This document shows, piece by piece, positions 10,404 to 23,017 of a stretch of DNA of 64,000 bases. The notes under the pieces were generated by a model. That model did not search any database and was not told where the DNA came from. It worked only from the letters and a program-made list of their open reading frames with translations. Source of the DNA: Seiridium cupressi (lineage: Eukaryota > Ascomycota > Sordariomycetes > Amphisphaeriales > Sporocadaceae). The stretch covers positions 62,001 to 126,000 of the forward strand of contig JARVKI010000099.1 of assembly GCA_036674765.1 (NCBI GenBank). The letters run 5' to 3'. Every line of letters starts with the position of its first letter. Position 1 is the stretch's first letter. Made by a program: the position numbers and the translations under genes.

Positions 10404-11522
10404 ATGGCTGCCAGTAAAGGGACGATCCTCGTCACGGGCGCAAACGGTGGCCTTGGAAGTGCTATAGTAAGGCAAATCGTCTCCCAGCCCGAGTTGGCGG
10501 CCTATCACGGAATCTATACGGTCCGAGACGGCAAGTCTGCGTCCGGCTCCCTCAGATCCATATTGGCAGCCACCGGATCATCACACCCGCACGACATCTT
10601 TTCTTTAGACCTCGCCAAGCTTGAAAGCATGCGCCAAACGGCGCAAACCATCAACGAGCGTGTCGCAAGCGGTGACATCCCGCCCATCCGGGCCCTCATT
10701 CTCAATGCCGGATTTCAAGATTTCGGCAAACAGGCCTGGAACGATGATGGTTTAGACATGACCTTCAGTGCCAACTACCTTGGCCATTGGCTGCTCACGC
10801 TTTTATTATTGAAGAGCATGGATAAAGACTCCGGGAGAGTTGTCATCATTGGAAGCCAGGCTCATGAGTAAGTGACGGCCCTAGCCCACCTCCAATGGTA
10901 TGTTCCGGAAGGAGCTGACCAAGAGTCTGAGCAAATCAGTCCATACGATGTGCGAAATGAGAGGACCAAGGCTTTCGTGGATGAAAAATACAAGAACATC
11001 GTTCAGGATGAACCCCGCTTTGAAGCTATCGCTAAAGGCACCTGGAGTTCAGCCAAAGAGGATCAGTCATACCGAAGTGGCTTCCGCCGTTATGGCGCAG
11101 CCAAGCTCTATCTGGTTATGATGATGTACGAACTTTAGCGCCGCATGGATCGTGATCCCGCCTTGGGTAACTTGAGCATTCTCGGCGTTGACCCTGGGAA
11201 CATGAGCACGGGTCTCCAGCGTAATGCCCCTTGGATCATGAAGCTTCTGATTTTCCACATCGTCTTTCCGATTGTCGCAATGCTAATGCCCAACGGCCCG
11301 ATCCGGACCACAAAGACGTCGGCATCACACGTCCTCCAGGCCGCTTTTGATGCAGACCCCGGCCCTAGCGGGACGCTCAAGAATAAGTATCTCGATGGTA
11401 CGGAGCCGGTGAAAACAAGCACCGAGTCGAATGATCCTCAGAAGCGGGATCTAGTCTGGAAGCAGAGTGTGCGCTATGCGCATCTTGCCGAAGGCGATAC
11501 CATCCTTGCCGATTGGCAATGA
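10404..11522 (+). pseudogene. Short-chain dehydrogenase with one in-frame stop
   Basis: Two exons, 10404-10867 and 10940-11522, around a 72-nt intron (GTAAGT..CAG) give a 349-codon reading with one internal TAG. The NAD(P) loop TGANGGLG sits about 12 residues in, NAG is present (ILNAGFQ), the serine strand reads VVIIGS, and the active-site motif is probably Y-x-x-x-K in RRYGAAKL. After the intron the protein continues DPYDVRNERT, as in fungal homologues. The only break is TAG at 11136-11138, where relatives have Gln (EL-Q-RR). A CAG-to-TAG change is one CpA-to-TpA step, the RIP signature. The ATG at 10404 is preferred because TGANGGLG follows at the usual distance. It could be recently dead, or read through. 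Confidence 0.82.
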
Positions 11523-12869
11523 TGCAAAGGTGTACTGATACGATAAGGAAGGGGGACCCAGGGGACCTGGGTTACGTGTATATAGCATTTAACAAGTAGT
11601 TCGACAGGATTATCACATCTGGGACGCGCCCACATGGTGTAACTATAGTAAGATGCATCGATTTAAGCTTATTTAATACTGTAGGTGCTGATATAACTAG
11701 TTACAAAGTACCATATCACATATCCACTGCAATTCAGTTTTGCACGACATATGGATCGCAACCAGGTACCATATCATGTTTCTAGTGAAGGCAAATTTCA
11801 GTTGTTCAATAAGTTGAGCGAGCCGTACTATAAGGTGTCCAACTGAGCAGTATCATGCACCTCAGCCATCTCACTGCGCCGCACGGCTGCAGGTATTTAC
11901 CGGGGCGACTTGCCCGCGTGACTCTCATGCGCCGAACGGCCGTCCGCAACTTTTTCACTTCGTTTCACCTACTTTCGTTTCGTAACTCAAGTCGCATACG
12001 CAATACCTGCCATCGCTGATATCGAAGCCATGATGCCTCCCAATTCACTGCAACTGCTCTCGCTAGTATATCTGCAATGCAGATTTCTCAGATGCCCAGG
12101 GCCGAGCCGACAGATGCAGAGACGCCCAACCCGTGGCAATGCGTGACTGATAACGTTATGCAAATACTTTAATATGACGAAGCCCACTGATGACGTCCTG
12201 GAAGCCCTTCAATCATACAGAGATGCGCCGATTAACCCTTGCATGGGTACGGCCGCTGGTCTCGCCGTTCTATCGTGATCCGCCACTGGGACTTCGTCCT
12301 GGTGTGGCTTCACTCCTACCGCACCTTCCACTATACTCAGTGAATACTCTTCATACGGTGAAGCAACAACCTCGTTTCGGCCCACAGACAGCAAGATCGC
12401 TTCTAACGTCGCTTGCGAATGTCCTGTGGCATGGTCCAAGCCTGGGTTGATATAGCAGGTGATATATGTGACAGGATTGCTTCCAGGTCTGGCATATCGC
12501 TCTCGCAGTTCATAACGTGGAATACGAGCCGGGGCGGCTCATGTACAGGTCTGTGGCTCGATGCAGTACGTCCTTTCCACTAGTCCCCGTAAGCAGTCCT
12601 GACTTTTGTCTCTGACATGTTATTCGCAGTATGTTTGTAGTTCCATTACCGGGCCAAGACTTGCGCGGGTCGAGCATACGCACGTGTCAATTGCCCAAAA
12701 GACATCAGGTCATGTTTGGCGGTGCTTGTCAGTGTCAAGATGGACGAAGGTTACGAGGGGTGAATTAGTTGATTGATTGAGTGTCAAAGAGAGGATTAGA
12801 AGAAGCGGAGATAGTCTGGTATATGTACATGTGTATGTGGCTGGGAAGCCCGAAAAGAGGGTGGCTGGG
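11523..12869. other. Gene-free stretch
   Basis: Should hold the Zn2Cys6 DNA-binding exon of the regulator downstream, but no CxxCxxxxxxC pattern was found on the + strand. Contains short near-repeats (accatatca at about 11710 and 11767). No gene called. Confidence 0.4.
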
Positions 12870-14087
12870 CCACCTGTTTCAACAGACAGCCACCTCGTTC
12901 AGGCCATGCTAGCTGTCGGCGCTCTAGAGGCTTCTAGATCTAGTACCATCAAACCGGCCGACATGTCAGATCATCGCTCTGATATGTATTTTGCTCTCAT
13001 GTCATATTCAACATCCCTAGCGAGCCTTCGGAAAGCCGTGAACCTCTCCGCAGTTCCATCAAGGATCCAAGTTATGTGGAAGACACTACTAATGGGATTA
13101 TTCGAGGTTGGCCACCTGTTTAAATGTACCAACATGGCTGTCCAGTAATTTGCCTCTACAACTGAACAAACCTGTCTTACAAAAATTTATAGCTTATGCA
13201 CGACTCGACAGGTAGTGGGTAGGTGAAACATATGGTCCATGGAACATCAAGAGCTATGGAAGCTGCTGGCCCGGTATTCTTTCGATCTGGACTAGGGAGG
13301 GGTTTCTTCCTCCAGGCAAGCATATTTGAGATATGCGGAGCTGTAATGTTTCAAGAGGCTACTTTCTTGACAAGTTCGAATTGGCTATATCTTTCAAGTA
13401 AGCTATGGACGGGCCAGGGAATGTTGGAATGGAGTCTACTGGAAAGTCTCTTAAATGTCGTTTCCTTGTGTTCTAAGCTTTGCGTGAAGTACGTCATAAG
13501 CTATACTAGATCTGAGAAGTCGTAACAGCTAATTCTCGAACAAGGTTGGGATTTTCATGACCACTTTGAAGCGTTTTGATGCAGAAGATGTGAGTAATAA
13601 CGCTAGTGTTTTGGCTCTAGAAGGACGCAACCTTCGACGGATTCTCAAGATCTGGAGAGGCACGGACTTGGAGCTGCTTGATACAGCTGCAGCCTTTCCT
13701 GTGCCTTACTCAACAGACCATACAGGCCTGCTGGCGAGTGCATTTTTCCCTACCATCAGCATATATCTCTCCGGAGTATACGACTATAGTACAATCTCCT
13801 GGAAGAATTGGGGCATTGATGTCCCTATTATTTTCAAGGAGGATGTGCGGGGTCACGTGACGACGATTTTGAGGTCGACAAGCCTTGCATGGAAGCGGAC
13901 AAATATCTCACATCTTTTGTATCTGTTTCCTCTCAGAGTAGCTGGTGCGAGATGCAAGGATAAGTGGCATCGCGATCAGATTGTAGCGCTCCTACGAGGC
14001 GTCGGGACCACTTTTGTCGTAGTACAGCCATTCGAGATGGAGCTGAGCATGCTATGGGGCCAGGACAACAATGTTACCTCGGTTTAG
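12870..14087 (+). pseudogene. Zn2Cys6-type regulator, C-terminal domain only
   Basis: Three blocks in order match the fungal-specific transcription factor domain. 12870-13106 has the LVQAMLAVGALEASR helix and an LMGLFE end. 13193-13525, after an inferred intron 13107-13192, has HGTSRAMEAAGP and SGLGRGFFLQ...FEICGAVMFQEATFL. 13557-14087 has EGRNLRRIL, FFPTISIYLSGVYDY and YLFPLRVAGAR. The second block carries TAG at 13220-13222 where Trp is expected (GSG-W-VKH); TGG-to-TAG is a RIP-type change. TAA at 13523 ends that block. No Zn2Cys6 DNA-binding domain was found within 1.3 kb upstream. It was probably once the pathway regulator of the surrounding cluster and is now non-functional. Confidence 0.75.
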
Positions 14088-14530
14088 TTCAAAACTTGCA
14101 ATCTGAGACTGTCGCATTCCACTACGTCAGTTGCGGAGAAGAGCATGATAATGAGAAGCATAGCAAGTTAGTCTTCCTACACGCGATGCCTGTGTCGCCA
14201 CTAAGAGCTCATGCGGAAATGGAAAAGCCCCGTTTTTATCTTACAGGGCTACCATAGCCCGGCGCAGCCGTGCGAGTGGTTCCAGCTCCAGCAGATTCAG
14301 AATCATATACCGTATGCCAGGGTTTTTTCAGTCGGTTTCTTTCTTTGGGCTCACCTCTGGCTCTTGGAAAGTCCAAATTAGATGACAGCTTCTCTCCGTG
14401 CAGCGCTGAAGCATTTGAAGCAAATTTCTTAATGATCGGCGGGCGGACGGCTACGGGGGCGGCCAAGCACAACCATTGCTTAGTTGAATACACAGCATAA
14501 TTTGTGGCTTCACATCCATCTTGCTGCTCT
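14088..14530. other. Intergenic, convergent
   Basis: Lies between the ends of the converging regulator relic and acyltransferase. Short frames on both strands lack any motif. Confidence 0.4.
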
Positions 14531-16128
14531 TCATCCTTTGTGTTTCGTATGTACTACAAGCCATTCGGCTAGGCCCTTGCCTGCGCTCACGCACTTCTCA
14601 TCAATCAGTCTCCAGAAAATATCTGCTGAAACGACCAGCATCGATAGAATGGTGAAGTACATCAGGTAAAATGACCAATCCATTGGCCAGTGCAAAACGT
14701 TCACCATACGAATCATCATCTCCCATCCCGGCCATAAGAATCCCATCCAGTGCAAAAGGTAAAATGAGAAGCTGATCTCGCCAAGATACGAGATCGGTTT
14801 GGTCGATAGCAACCATTGTGCTGATGGTAGGTTCTCTAGGGCTGCCAGAACTACTGGTGCTGTGGTATAACTCCAGAAGAAGGTTGCCATCTCGTCGGTA
14901 GCCCTCCATCCCGCGGGAATCAATAGGGACATTGTCTTGAAAGGCTCAACACCTTTGTCACCATTCTCTGGCCATCCCATCAGCATTAGTGCCAAGAGAA
15001 GAACGCATACTGAAAGTACTTCGGTCACTCTCTGGGGGACCTTGCGAATAAAGATCAAATCATCAGAAAGCGGACAAGAGCGTAACTCGGCAAAAAACAT
15101 CCCAGTCAAGAAAGCGAACACATCGCCATGTGCCCAGTACAAGGCCCAGATTGCCATCCCTAATATAATAATCTTTCGCGCTCGCGTAGTCAGTTGTGCT
15201 GTCGCCATGCACATCAAAAAGACGACTATAGAGCCGCGATACTCCACTGGCAATGTCCAGCATTGGTTGAATGATAGCGGCTGATAGATAGCCCACTGGA
15301 AAGGATTGAGCGCTGGTAATGTAATCCCTACGAAGCGCCACACGTGTTGGAAGAATGTCGGGTCGTTTTCCCGCCAATTCCCTGGAGAGAACGAAGGATA
15401 GTACCAAGTCAGAAGACAGGACATGCATGCCAGCACGAGCATGGGCACGAAGAGACGAATGCCACGACGGAGTATAGAGGAACATAGACCAGTGATCAGA
15501 TCCTCGGCAGATATTATGGATGATGAAGCGACACATGGGTCTGGTAATGCCGTATTCTATCACGGGATTAGCGGTAAGCTTCTATAAAGAGCCAAGCGAA
15601 GTTCCTTGCCTGTATAGTCTCACGACTGTCGTCTCTTTGTGCAGAGAGGCTTGCAATCTTCCGCAATGGCGAATAAGTCAAGACAAATCCAGATAGTACG
15701 AAAAAGAGAGCTACCATGCCCTTGCCGGCATACATAACCCGAATAATGGGTATTTGGCTGATGCCGTGATTATTTTCAGGCGGGTCTGCACCGTATGGGT
15801 TGCCGATGAACTCCTTGTAATAATGCAGGTTGACATGTTGGGTATAGATAATCATGCAAGCAATTCCACGAACTCCATTCAAGTAGGATGTAGGCGTTCT
15901 CTTCGAAAGCCTTCGCGTCGTCTTCCCCAGAGCAGCAGCTAGAGGCCAGGGTAGCAGGCACCAATACCAACGCAACGGTGGTGGCCTCGACTGCTTCTCC
16001 GTGTCTCCTTGGCCTTGCTCGAGATGTTCTTGCTGCGAGAAACCCTGAGGTAATTGGTGATACGATATTTCTGTCATCTTGAGTACAGAGCGCATCTTGT
16101 CTAAAACCTTAGATACTTGTTGCGACAT
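14531..16128 (-). CDS. Membrane acyltransferase (acyltransferase family 3)
   Basis: Exons 16128-15624 and 15540-14531 around an 84-nt intron (GTGAGA..CAG) give an exact 504-residue frame. After a cytosolic N-terminus of about 85 residues comes the family start SYLNGVRGIACMIIYTQH, whose His is the presumed catalytic base. Next come FFVLSGFVLT, RRGIRLFVPM, a periplasm-like loop with NPFQWAIYQPLSFNQCWTLPVEYRGS, and about ten hydrophobic helices. Near the end is YLGEISFSFYLLHW. This is the fungal type often found in secondary-metabolite and surface-lipid loci. It transfers acyl groups at a membrane; the substrate is unknown. It is intact although its neighbours are broken. Confidence 0.87.
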
Positions 16129-17953
16129 GTAATGTTATTGAGCGGTGGGACCATACTAGAAAGCCGGCGATCAATGGCTGGTGGTACCAGGCAGGGAACT
16201 CGGCTCACTTTGATGGACTGATAAGAGAACCTGAGGTTTTTGGTGCGATAGTGCTCGAGTGGCGATCGATGGAAGAGTCCTGAAGACTTTCCTGGGTCAT
16301 ATGCGATCACACGATCTGCTTTCACTTATACGGCTGTGTTTCTGTTCAGTTAGACAGATTAAGCCACTTGGCACAGCATGAGACGTGTTTCAAGCGCAGA
16401 GAAGTTGCGGATCATTCGAACAAAAATCAAATAGGCCAACGGCTCAGTTGTCGGCTTAGCCTAGACGGGACAAGCTTTGGAAAAAGAAGGGAGAATTTAC
16501 TTCCGAGAGATGCCGCTGTCGCGTGGTACGTTGATCGAACATTAATTGCTTATCTCGAGCCGCTGCCACACGGGAACCTTAAAATAAACACATGCTCTCT
16601 CCATGGTTACACAATGACCGAATACCAATTTGTTCTCTGGCCTGATGTGGAGCAAGAACCAATCGGAAGATGCATGTGCTCTAACCAATGGTTTAAGGTT
16701 GAACTTCCCAACCTTATGTGTTAAGACTCTTGGGGTCTTTACATTAGCCATGGATGCATTTTACGCGTAAATGGTTCAGTCCCACGGCAAAGGACCAGTG
16801 ATTCAAATGCAGAGTACAACGTAAAATAGGGTACGAACGTTGTTTTGGCGGACGGGCTATGGCGGCGGAGCTTACCTTAAATACCCACTCTGTGGCTGAC
16901 GCCACATTAGCGGACCCAGCTACAAGACGCTGGAAGATCAATCGACCACCTGTCATGATGCTGACATGACTCCCAACGAACAAGACAGGTGCTGGAGGCA
17001 ATAACACATCTCGCAATCAGAAGCTCTATGTTGGTCACATATGTCACCCCGCCTCTTTAACTCTTCGTCGAAATTGCACCAGTCTTATTCTCGTCCTTTT
17101 CCAGTCAAGTGTTCGATAAGACGTCTAAAGATCTTGATATGCCTCGTGTTGACCTGCATCATATTTTATTATTGACATGAAGTATCAGTCTATCACAAAA
17201 TAGCCGGCTGTCAACCGTTTTTATCTTAGAAAATGAGGTATATCATGACGTTTCAGCTGGTTTACGCCTTATCTATGAAACCCCACCATTCAGCGCTTCG
17301 AACCACTCGAATGACATTGGAAATTAAGACGAGATATAAGGCTCGTGGTTGCATATAAAACAATGCTTTATTGCTTCTTATCAGCACGGCGTAGATTTTG
17401 GAAATTTCGTCAGCGAAAGGGCGGCTTACCGGCCATTCTGGCGCCTCTAAGCCACACTGAAATGACTCATCTCCCCCGAAGCTTAAAGTCGCCACTCGTT
17501 TATATATGCAACTAAAGAGAACTGAAGCCTTTGTGCGATGGAGATTTGGAGATTGACAGTCACAACCTCATCGGTTTTCCATGGCGCGGTCGGATATTGG
17601 AGCCACCGGTCACCATTCTCATTCTCATACTGAGATTTCTTTTTCTCTTCGGTTCGTGGCGCCCTATCAATGTGCACGTTGTTGCTGAGCGTGACCTCGA
17701 CCGTGCAGCCGATCTTAACAAAGTGAGTCGTTAGAATGGCGGGGACGATAATCGTGTCTGACCGAACAAACACGTTGGTATTAGCGCATATAGAATGGTT
17801 CGTCAAAATGGAACGAAGGCGGGTACTTAGCGAAGGGCTGCAAGCATCCTCGCCGCTGCACAAAGTCTTTAAACAAATCGTTCCACAAGATTTCACGGAA
17901 GTCACTTGCGTTAGGTTTCTAACTACTTCCATTGTTTGGGATCTAGGAAATAA
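16129..17953. other. Intergenic with one weak hypothetical frame
   Basis: On the - strand a 149-codon frame at 17483-17932 (with Cys-rich and basic parts) and a 77-codon frame at 17262-17495 follow the CocE-type gene. Neither shows a recognised domain, splice-supported extension or homologue known to me. They may be chance. The promoter of the acyltransferase should lie at 16129-16400. Confidence 0.3.
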
Positions 17954-19911
17954 TCAAAGTTTTCTCGAATCGAGACTTTTTGGCCTTACAAATGGAAGAA
18001 ACAGCCCACTCGAACCTCCCTCGAACCAAATTCGCACTTCGCCGAATCCGTGATTTGGCCCCTTGATTTGCGTTGGATTTCCAGCGTCTGTAAAGGCTGC
18101 TCCCCTAATTGCCAAGCATAAGCTTTCTCCTGCTTCCCAAACCGTACTGGTAGGCCAAATCTCAACCTCGGCTTCGACGATATCACTTGGCCGGAGCCAC
18201 TGCCTTCGTTGATGAGTATGGCGAGGCCTCCCGGGACTGCTGCGCTCCTGGTCCAGCTCACGATGCGAGACCCTAAGCCAGCCAAAAGAGGCCGAAGCCT
18301 CAACCTGCTGCGTCGAATGCCAGAACTTGACCTCTTTGCCGTCTCGGTCTAGTTTTTGCAGAGCTACATACAGATCCACGTCTGGGAACCGCAATGCCTG
18401 AACTAGTAACTTCACCGAAGCATACCCAGTGATCTCTGTTCTCTCACTGAATGTGTAGCTGAAGGTGGCTTGTGATCCTGGCTGCCCCGCTTCGAATGAT
18501 ACAAAGCCCCTGCTAGGGGTGGGATCTATAACTAATCTGCCACTTGGGCCTAGGTAGAGCTGACGCAAATCCGATGCGGGTGGGAAAGTGCTCCCATACA
18601 CCGTCACGTTGTTGTCTGCCGAGCTGCGCACACTGTATTGAACCCGAGGCCAAGTTTCAACATCATTCACGATATCTTTGAGGTATCTGTCAAAGAAAGC
18701 CTTTTGTCGCTTGATGTTGTACTCTTGATAGTATTCGCTCCATTCCCGACCTCCCTAGATGTTCCACTTTAGCAATCTAAGGCAGAAAGAACTCGACAAA
18801 AAAAGAACCGAGGATAGGGGGAATGGGAAGGGAACAGAGCTACGATAAAGCTTACATGAATAAGGAGGTATTTGTTCTTTGGAGAAAACTGCTGCCAAGC
18901 CTCGATAGTCCCCCTTAGATGTAGCCCGAGACTCGACCAGCCGGTGACGGAGAATGCAGGTATATCTATCTTGCTCCAGTCAACGACTTTAGATTGCCAC
19001 CAAGCGTCGTACAATGGGTGCTCGATGGCAGCGACAGCATGGTCTTCGCAATGGCCCAAGCCGTTGCCCGTCATATCCATCCAAAGCTGCTGGAATGCCA
19101 CATTTGGGATGCCGCCGGGGCAATTGACCTCGCGGTAGATGTCGCTGATTCCTTCCCATGGCATTATTGCCTTCAGATGCGGTGGCTTGAGAACGGCTGT
19201 TTGGTAGATAGACATGGCGAAGTAAGAAACGGCACCCCAGCCGACATTTCCGGTACACCTGTGGAACTAATTGGTATGGCATTTTCAGTGACGGTTCCGG
19301 AGTCGATACATACCAGCTCTGCTTGGCTACCCACTCGACAAGATCGTAGCCGTCTCGACCCTCCTCGGGCGAGAAGTAATGAGCCTTCTCACCCTCTGAC
19401 CACCACGTGCCCCGAGGATCGACAATTACAAGGGAATAGCCATATTCCGCACACCAGACTAGTGGGTCAGGGAGTTCCCATTGGGTATACTTGGACAGCT
19501 TGGAGAAGTCCACTCCCATGTTGGCAAACTTCTCCCTCGGTACGGCGCCATGCTTGCCGAATGGGGAGAATAGCACAATGGAAGGGGTTTCCTCAGCTAT
19601 GTCGCTGATCGGACGGTATGCATCTACATATATCTTGATTCCGTCACGCATGGGGACGGCAATGTCCTTCTCGTGTAGGATCTGACCTCCGTCGAGGGTC
19701 ATGATCTCGTGCTTGAGGTCTGGGGCCGGTGTGAGTGGTGGCGCAACCTGTCTCTAATCTAAATACTATCGAAGGGCCGTGTTGGCTGCTAGCCAGTGGA
19801 GGAGCACTTACATTCTTAGGGTGAACTGCCTTCCGATAAGGAGCACCCAAAGTAGATGTGTCCGCCAAGTCTGGAGCTGCGGTATCTATATCCGATCCAG
19901 TAAAGCTATGA
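17954..19911 (-). CDS. CocE/NonD family hydrolase (X-Pro dipeptidyl-peptidase fold)
   Basis: Exons, read on the - strand: about 19911-19813, 19747-19314, 19258-18856 and 18754-17954. Introns of 65, 55 and 101 nt keep the frame. The order is that of the family. First is the N-terminal hydrolase start (DIAVPMRDGIKIYVDAYRP). Next are VIVDPRGTWWSEG and EEGRDGYDLVEWV, then the nucleophile elbow VGWGAVSYFAMS with the expected Ser. A helical cap region follows, and after GGREWSEYYQEYN the jelly-roll domain (YASVKLLVQALRFPDVDLYVAL and DIVEAEVEIWPTSTVWEAG). Relatives cleave acyl or peptide bonds, as in cocaine esterase and X-Pro dipeptidase. There is no signal peptide in the visible part. The exact start is unresolved: the first exon opens after a TAG with no clear ATG and may need a further upstream exon. 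Confidence 0.85.
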
Positions 19912-20376
19912 GGCTAAACGCTTGTCTTGATTCTTCTAGGCCTCGTGCAGTGTAACCAGCAAGGCCAAGCATAAGTATTGGTGAGCACATTCATTCCTTC
20001 CCTCAGGGTCTTGTAGCGATGTGTGGGGATCGTGGGGAATCTCAGCTCCTATTCGTCGCGTCCCACATCTTCTGCTCTTTCACCTTGATTGCTACCGAAG
20101 TCCGACCGTCGACAACAAGCACTACACTGGATAATACCCTGATTATCCTATCGCAGTTCTCAAGCTCGTCTGAGATCCTTCAGTATGGTAGTGAGAATCG
20201 TAGCAGTTGGACATGGTAGCTGGTGAGGATTTTAAACAAGAGTCTTGTTCTGAATTTATCAACACCACCAAAGGATTCGCTAGCTATTGCCATCCGGTGA
20301 GATTTAACTCCTGACAAAATAGGGACTATTATTCGACCACGGTCCTTTCCCTGTTTTTCCAGTGTATTTGATCCCA
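19912..20376. other. Intergenic
   Basis: Between the CocE gene start and the 2EXR gene end, both on the - strand. No motif-bearing frame; it may contain the missing first exon of the CocE gene. Confidence 0.4.
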
Positions 20377-21226
20377 TTACTGGTCGATCTCCATTCGGTT
20401 AACTAGACGCTGATCCTTATAGTCGATTTGGGAAATGTGTATGTCATCCCCATCGAAATGACGCTTATCGCAAAAGAATGTTAACCTCTTACAGTCCCAG
20501 CTCTCCACTAAGCAGGTGCCCGTCTCTCCGTATTGCAGTAGTATCGGTATTGGTGTAACACTGCGAAGGAGCTTTGCAAATGCCAAACAAAACTCGTTGG
20601 GAACTGGGGAGCGATGTCCATAGATGTACGGCGCTATCATAAGGACACGTTTCTTGATCATGGCCAGTGCATTCCCAAGTCGCACATCTGAGATGGCGCC
20701 AACGTCGAACTCTAGACAGAGTACGCGGCGCCTGGGGTTGTTTGCATTGACCAAAAACTTCACGAGGGGCTCATGCAGAGTGTCTGACCCTTCGTTCATC
20801 TGTTGTTTGGAGAGAAGTCAGCGTTTCTTGTTCTTCAAATTTCGAACTACGATCAAAACGATCTTTGACGCTTATCTGGCGAAGCCTCCAAGGACCCTTC
20901 TCCTTGCTTTTGAAACTTCTTCCAGTCCTCCTTGCACTTACACGAGCGAGAATAGAAGCCCATTTGTAACTACTAGGACTACCGGGGATGTCTCTAGTAT
21001 TTGCGGAGAAGACTTCATTGCGAATAGCAACGCTACAGTCATATACATTCTATATGCGTCCGTCTACCATCGCAGCGTACCAGCGCCATATCTCGAGCCG
21101 CAATTGTAGAGGGAGCCCCATAATGTCAAACTCTTCTAACTGCGGCTCAGGTTCAGCCTCACGCTCGCGCTCGCGGCGTCGAAACTTCCTAAAAAGCGCC
21201 CTGAGGCGTTTCAAGAACCCACCCAT
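20377..21226 (-). pseudogene. 2EXR-type protein with one in-frame stop
   Basis: Two exons, 21226-20942 and 20799-20377, around a 142-nt intron (GTAAGT..CAG) give 236 codons in frame except for TAG at 21052-21050. After a very basic and acidic N-terminus (KFRRREREREAEPEPQ) comes LPLQLRLEIWRW, close to the ELRLxIW hallmark of the fungal 2EXR domain, followed by MVDGRI. The stop comes right after. The rest reads like the family's C-terminal part (VLCLEFDVG, VLMIAPYIYGH). The replaced codon was probably TGG or CAG; either reaches TAG by one RIP-type step. The function of 2EXR proteins is unknown. Confidence 0.6.
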
Positions 21227-23017
21227 TTTGAGCTGGGAGAAGAAGTGAGGAAAGTGGTCCTGTATAAGGGGCAGTTGTTAAGCGGACCCGTTGTCTTATG
21301 CAAGTGAGATTCTGTATCAGTGACCATGCTACCCGGTATTCGGGGAGTGGTGTGAGGAAGCAGATATGAGACAGTGAGGTATGGAGAAACCAAGAGCCCA
21401 ACACAGCGCAGGATCTAGTATTCAAATAAGAGAATTCAATCAACGCTCAATTGCAACGATCTTAGCTAACCATTAAAAATTTCGCAGTTATAAAGAGCAA
21501 AATATCGAGCGCTATCGAAACATCACGCGATTCAAATGTGCCAAGTTATAATGAGACTTTCCTCCTGTCAAGTTATTGACTATGCCGAAAAGGCTCACAT
21601 TATTATACAAATTGTGCTTTTTGAGCCGCATCCGGAAGCTTCGACTCCCACCGTTGGTTATTCAATCTCGTTGCGATAGGCTCTTGGTTCTGTATCAGAG
21701 AACGTGCGCAGCAAGCGCAAATTGATCGGGTGATTTCTACCATTTTTAAAGTTAATGGTGGTCCAGGCATGTCCTGTATGGGAATTGCGTGGGACTGCAG
21801 TGGTGTCTGCTGCGATGAGCAGCTCAAGGCTAACCGCAGCGCAGTGCACAGCTGCAGTTAGCTGGACTTCATTTCGACCCTTTCCTTTCCTTTCTATTAT
21901 AATACTTTGGTATAGTTTATTACTCGCAATCTGTTGTTGAAGTATTTTTGTCTTTTCCATCACGGCTTAAATATGAAGTGGTCAGTGCGTCTGCGGATGG
22001 GTGATAGCCGCTGGCCCACGGCCCGTGCGAGAGCTCTCCATCGAAACAGCTGCCATGCTCAGTAGATTTCTCACTGTTTGTCTGCTTTCAGATCAGTAAA
22101 GTCACACATACATATATTCTAAGAAACAGGTTGATCGTAACAAGAATATGCCATAATATTATTTAGAATGTCCTTCCCCCCATACTGTCGACAGGAAATC
22201 TTGCGATATCCCATGTAGAAGCATCATCAGCGACGTTGTTGCCTGCGTCCGACAGGACCCACAGCAGAGCCTCTCTTCACTGCAATTTTAACACACGCCA
22301 AAGGGCTTGATGGCTACGCCAGTCCGGCTTGTTCAACTATCTAAACCACAGGATTGCACCATTTTTTAATATTCGTCCTGTGCACAAACACTATCATGAA
22401 AGCCGGTCATAATCGAGATCTCACGGTTTCGACCCGAGTATTATACTTGAGACTCACGAGCTGGTTTACTACTGGAACTTTCTGCTTCCTCATGGGCTTA
22501 TGCCTCTTTGGGCACGCCAAAGTAACGACAATGGACAAAACACTGGTTGATAAAGACAAACATCATGGCAACCTCTGTCGTTGTCAAACGTGTCGCGTTT
22601 GGGGTGGATGTTGATTGACACTTTTGTTTCCATTGCAGCATTGCAGGACTGGCACAACTGGGCGAATGCTTGCTGCCGTCCTGAAATTGGGCCAACAAAA
22701 GGTCAACTGTCTAAAGCAGACTATTTAGAGACCCATAACCATAGCGCCACTGCTCCAGCCAATTTATTACAGAGAATTATATGCTTGCTCTGTGGCACTT
22801 ATGGGTTGACATATACTCCTCGCCGCCGAGTTCACTCGATATTTCCTTCGGTTTGTTTCCTTATAACTAGTACGGAATGCAAATATGTTTCACGAGTATC
22901 GAACAGGGGTGAGAATGTAGTATTGGTTGGCTAGTCAAGGCGAAGTTCTAAATGCTACCAGGGATGTGAGGCTTACAGTCTGTCTTTATTTGAACCCCGT
23001 CGGCGGTGGTGGGAGGA
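21227..23017. other. Gene-free stretch
   Basis: Nearly 1.8 kb with only short, unsupported frames on both strands and moderately AT-rich patches. No known domain, RNA gene or clear repeat was seen until the LTR-like element begins. Confidence 0.45.

Noticed and set aside
14236..14493. 85-codon - frame after the acyltransferase
   Set aside because: Low-complexity basic sequence with no motif, outside the supported exon model.
16368..16724. 118-codon + frame upstream of the acyltransferase
   Set aside because: No domain, composition not clearly coding and no homologous pattern recognised.
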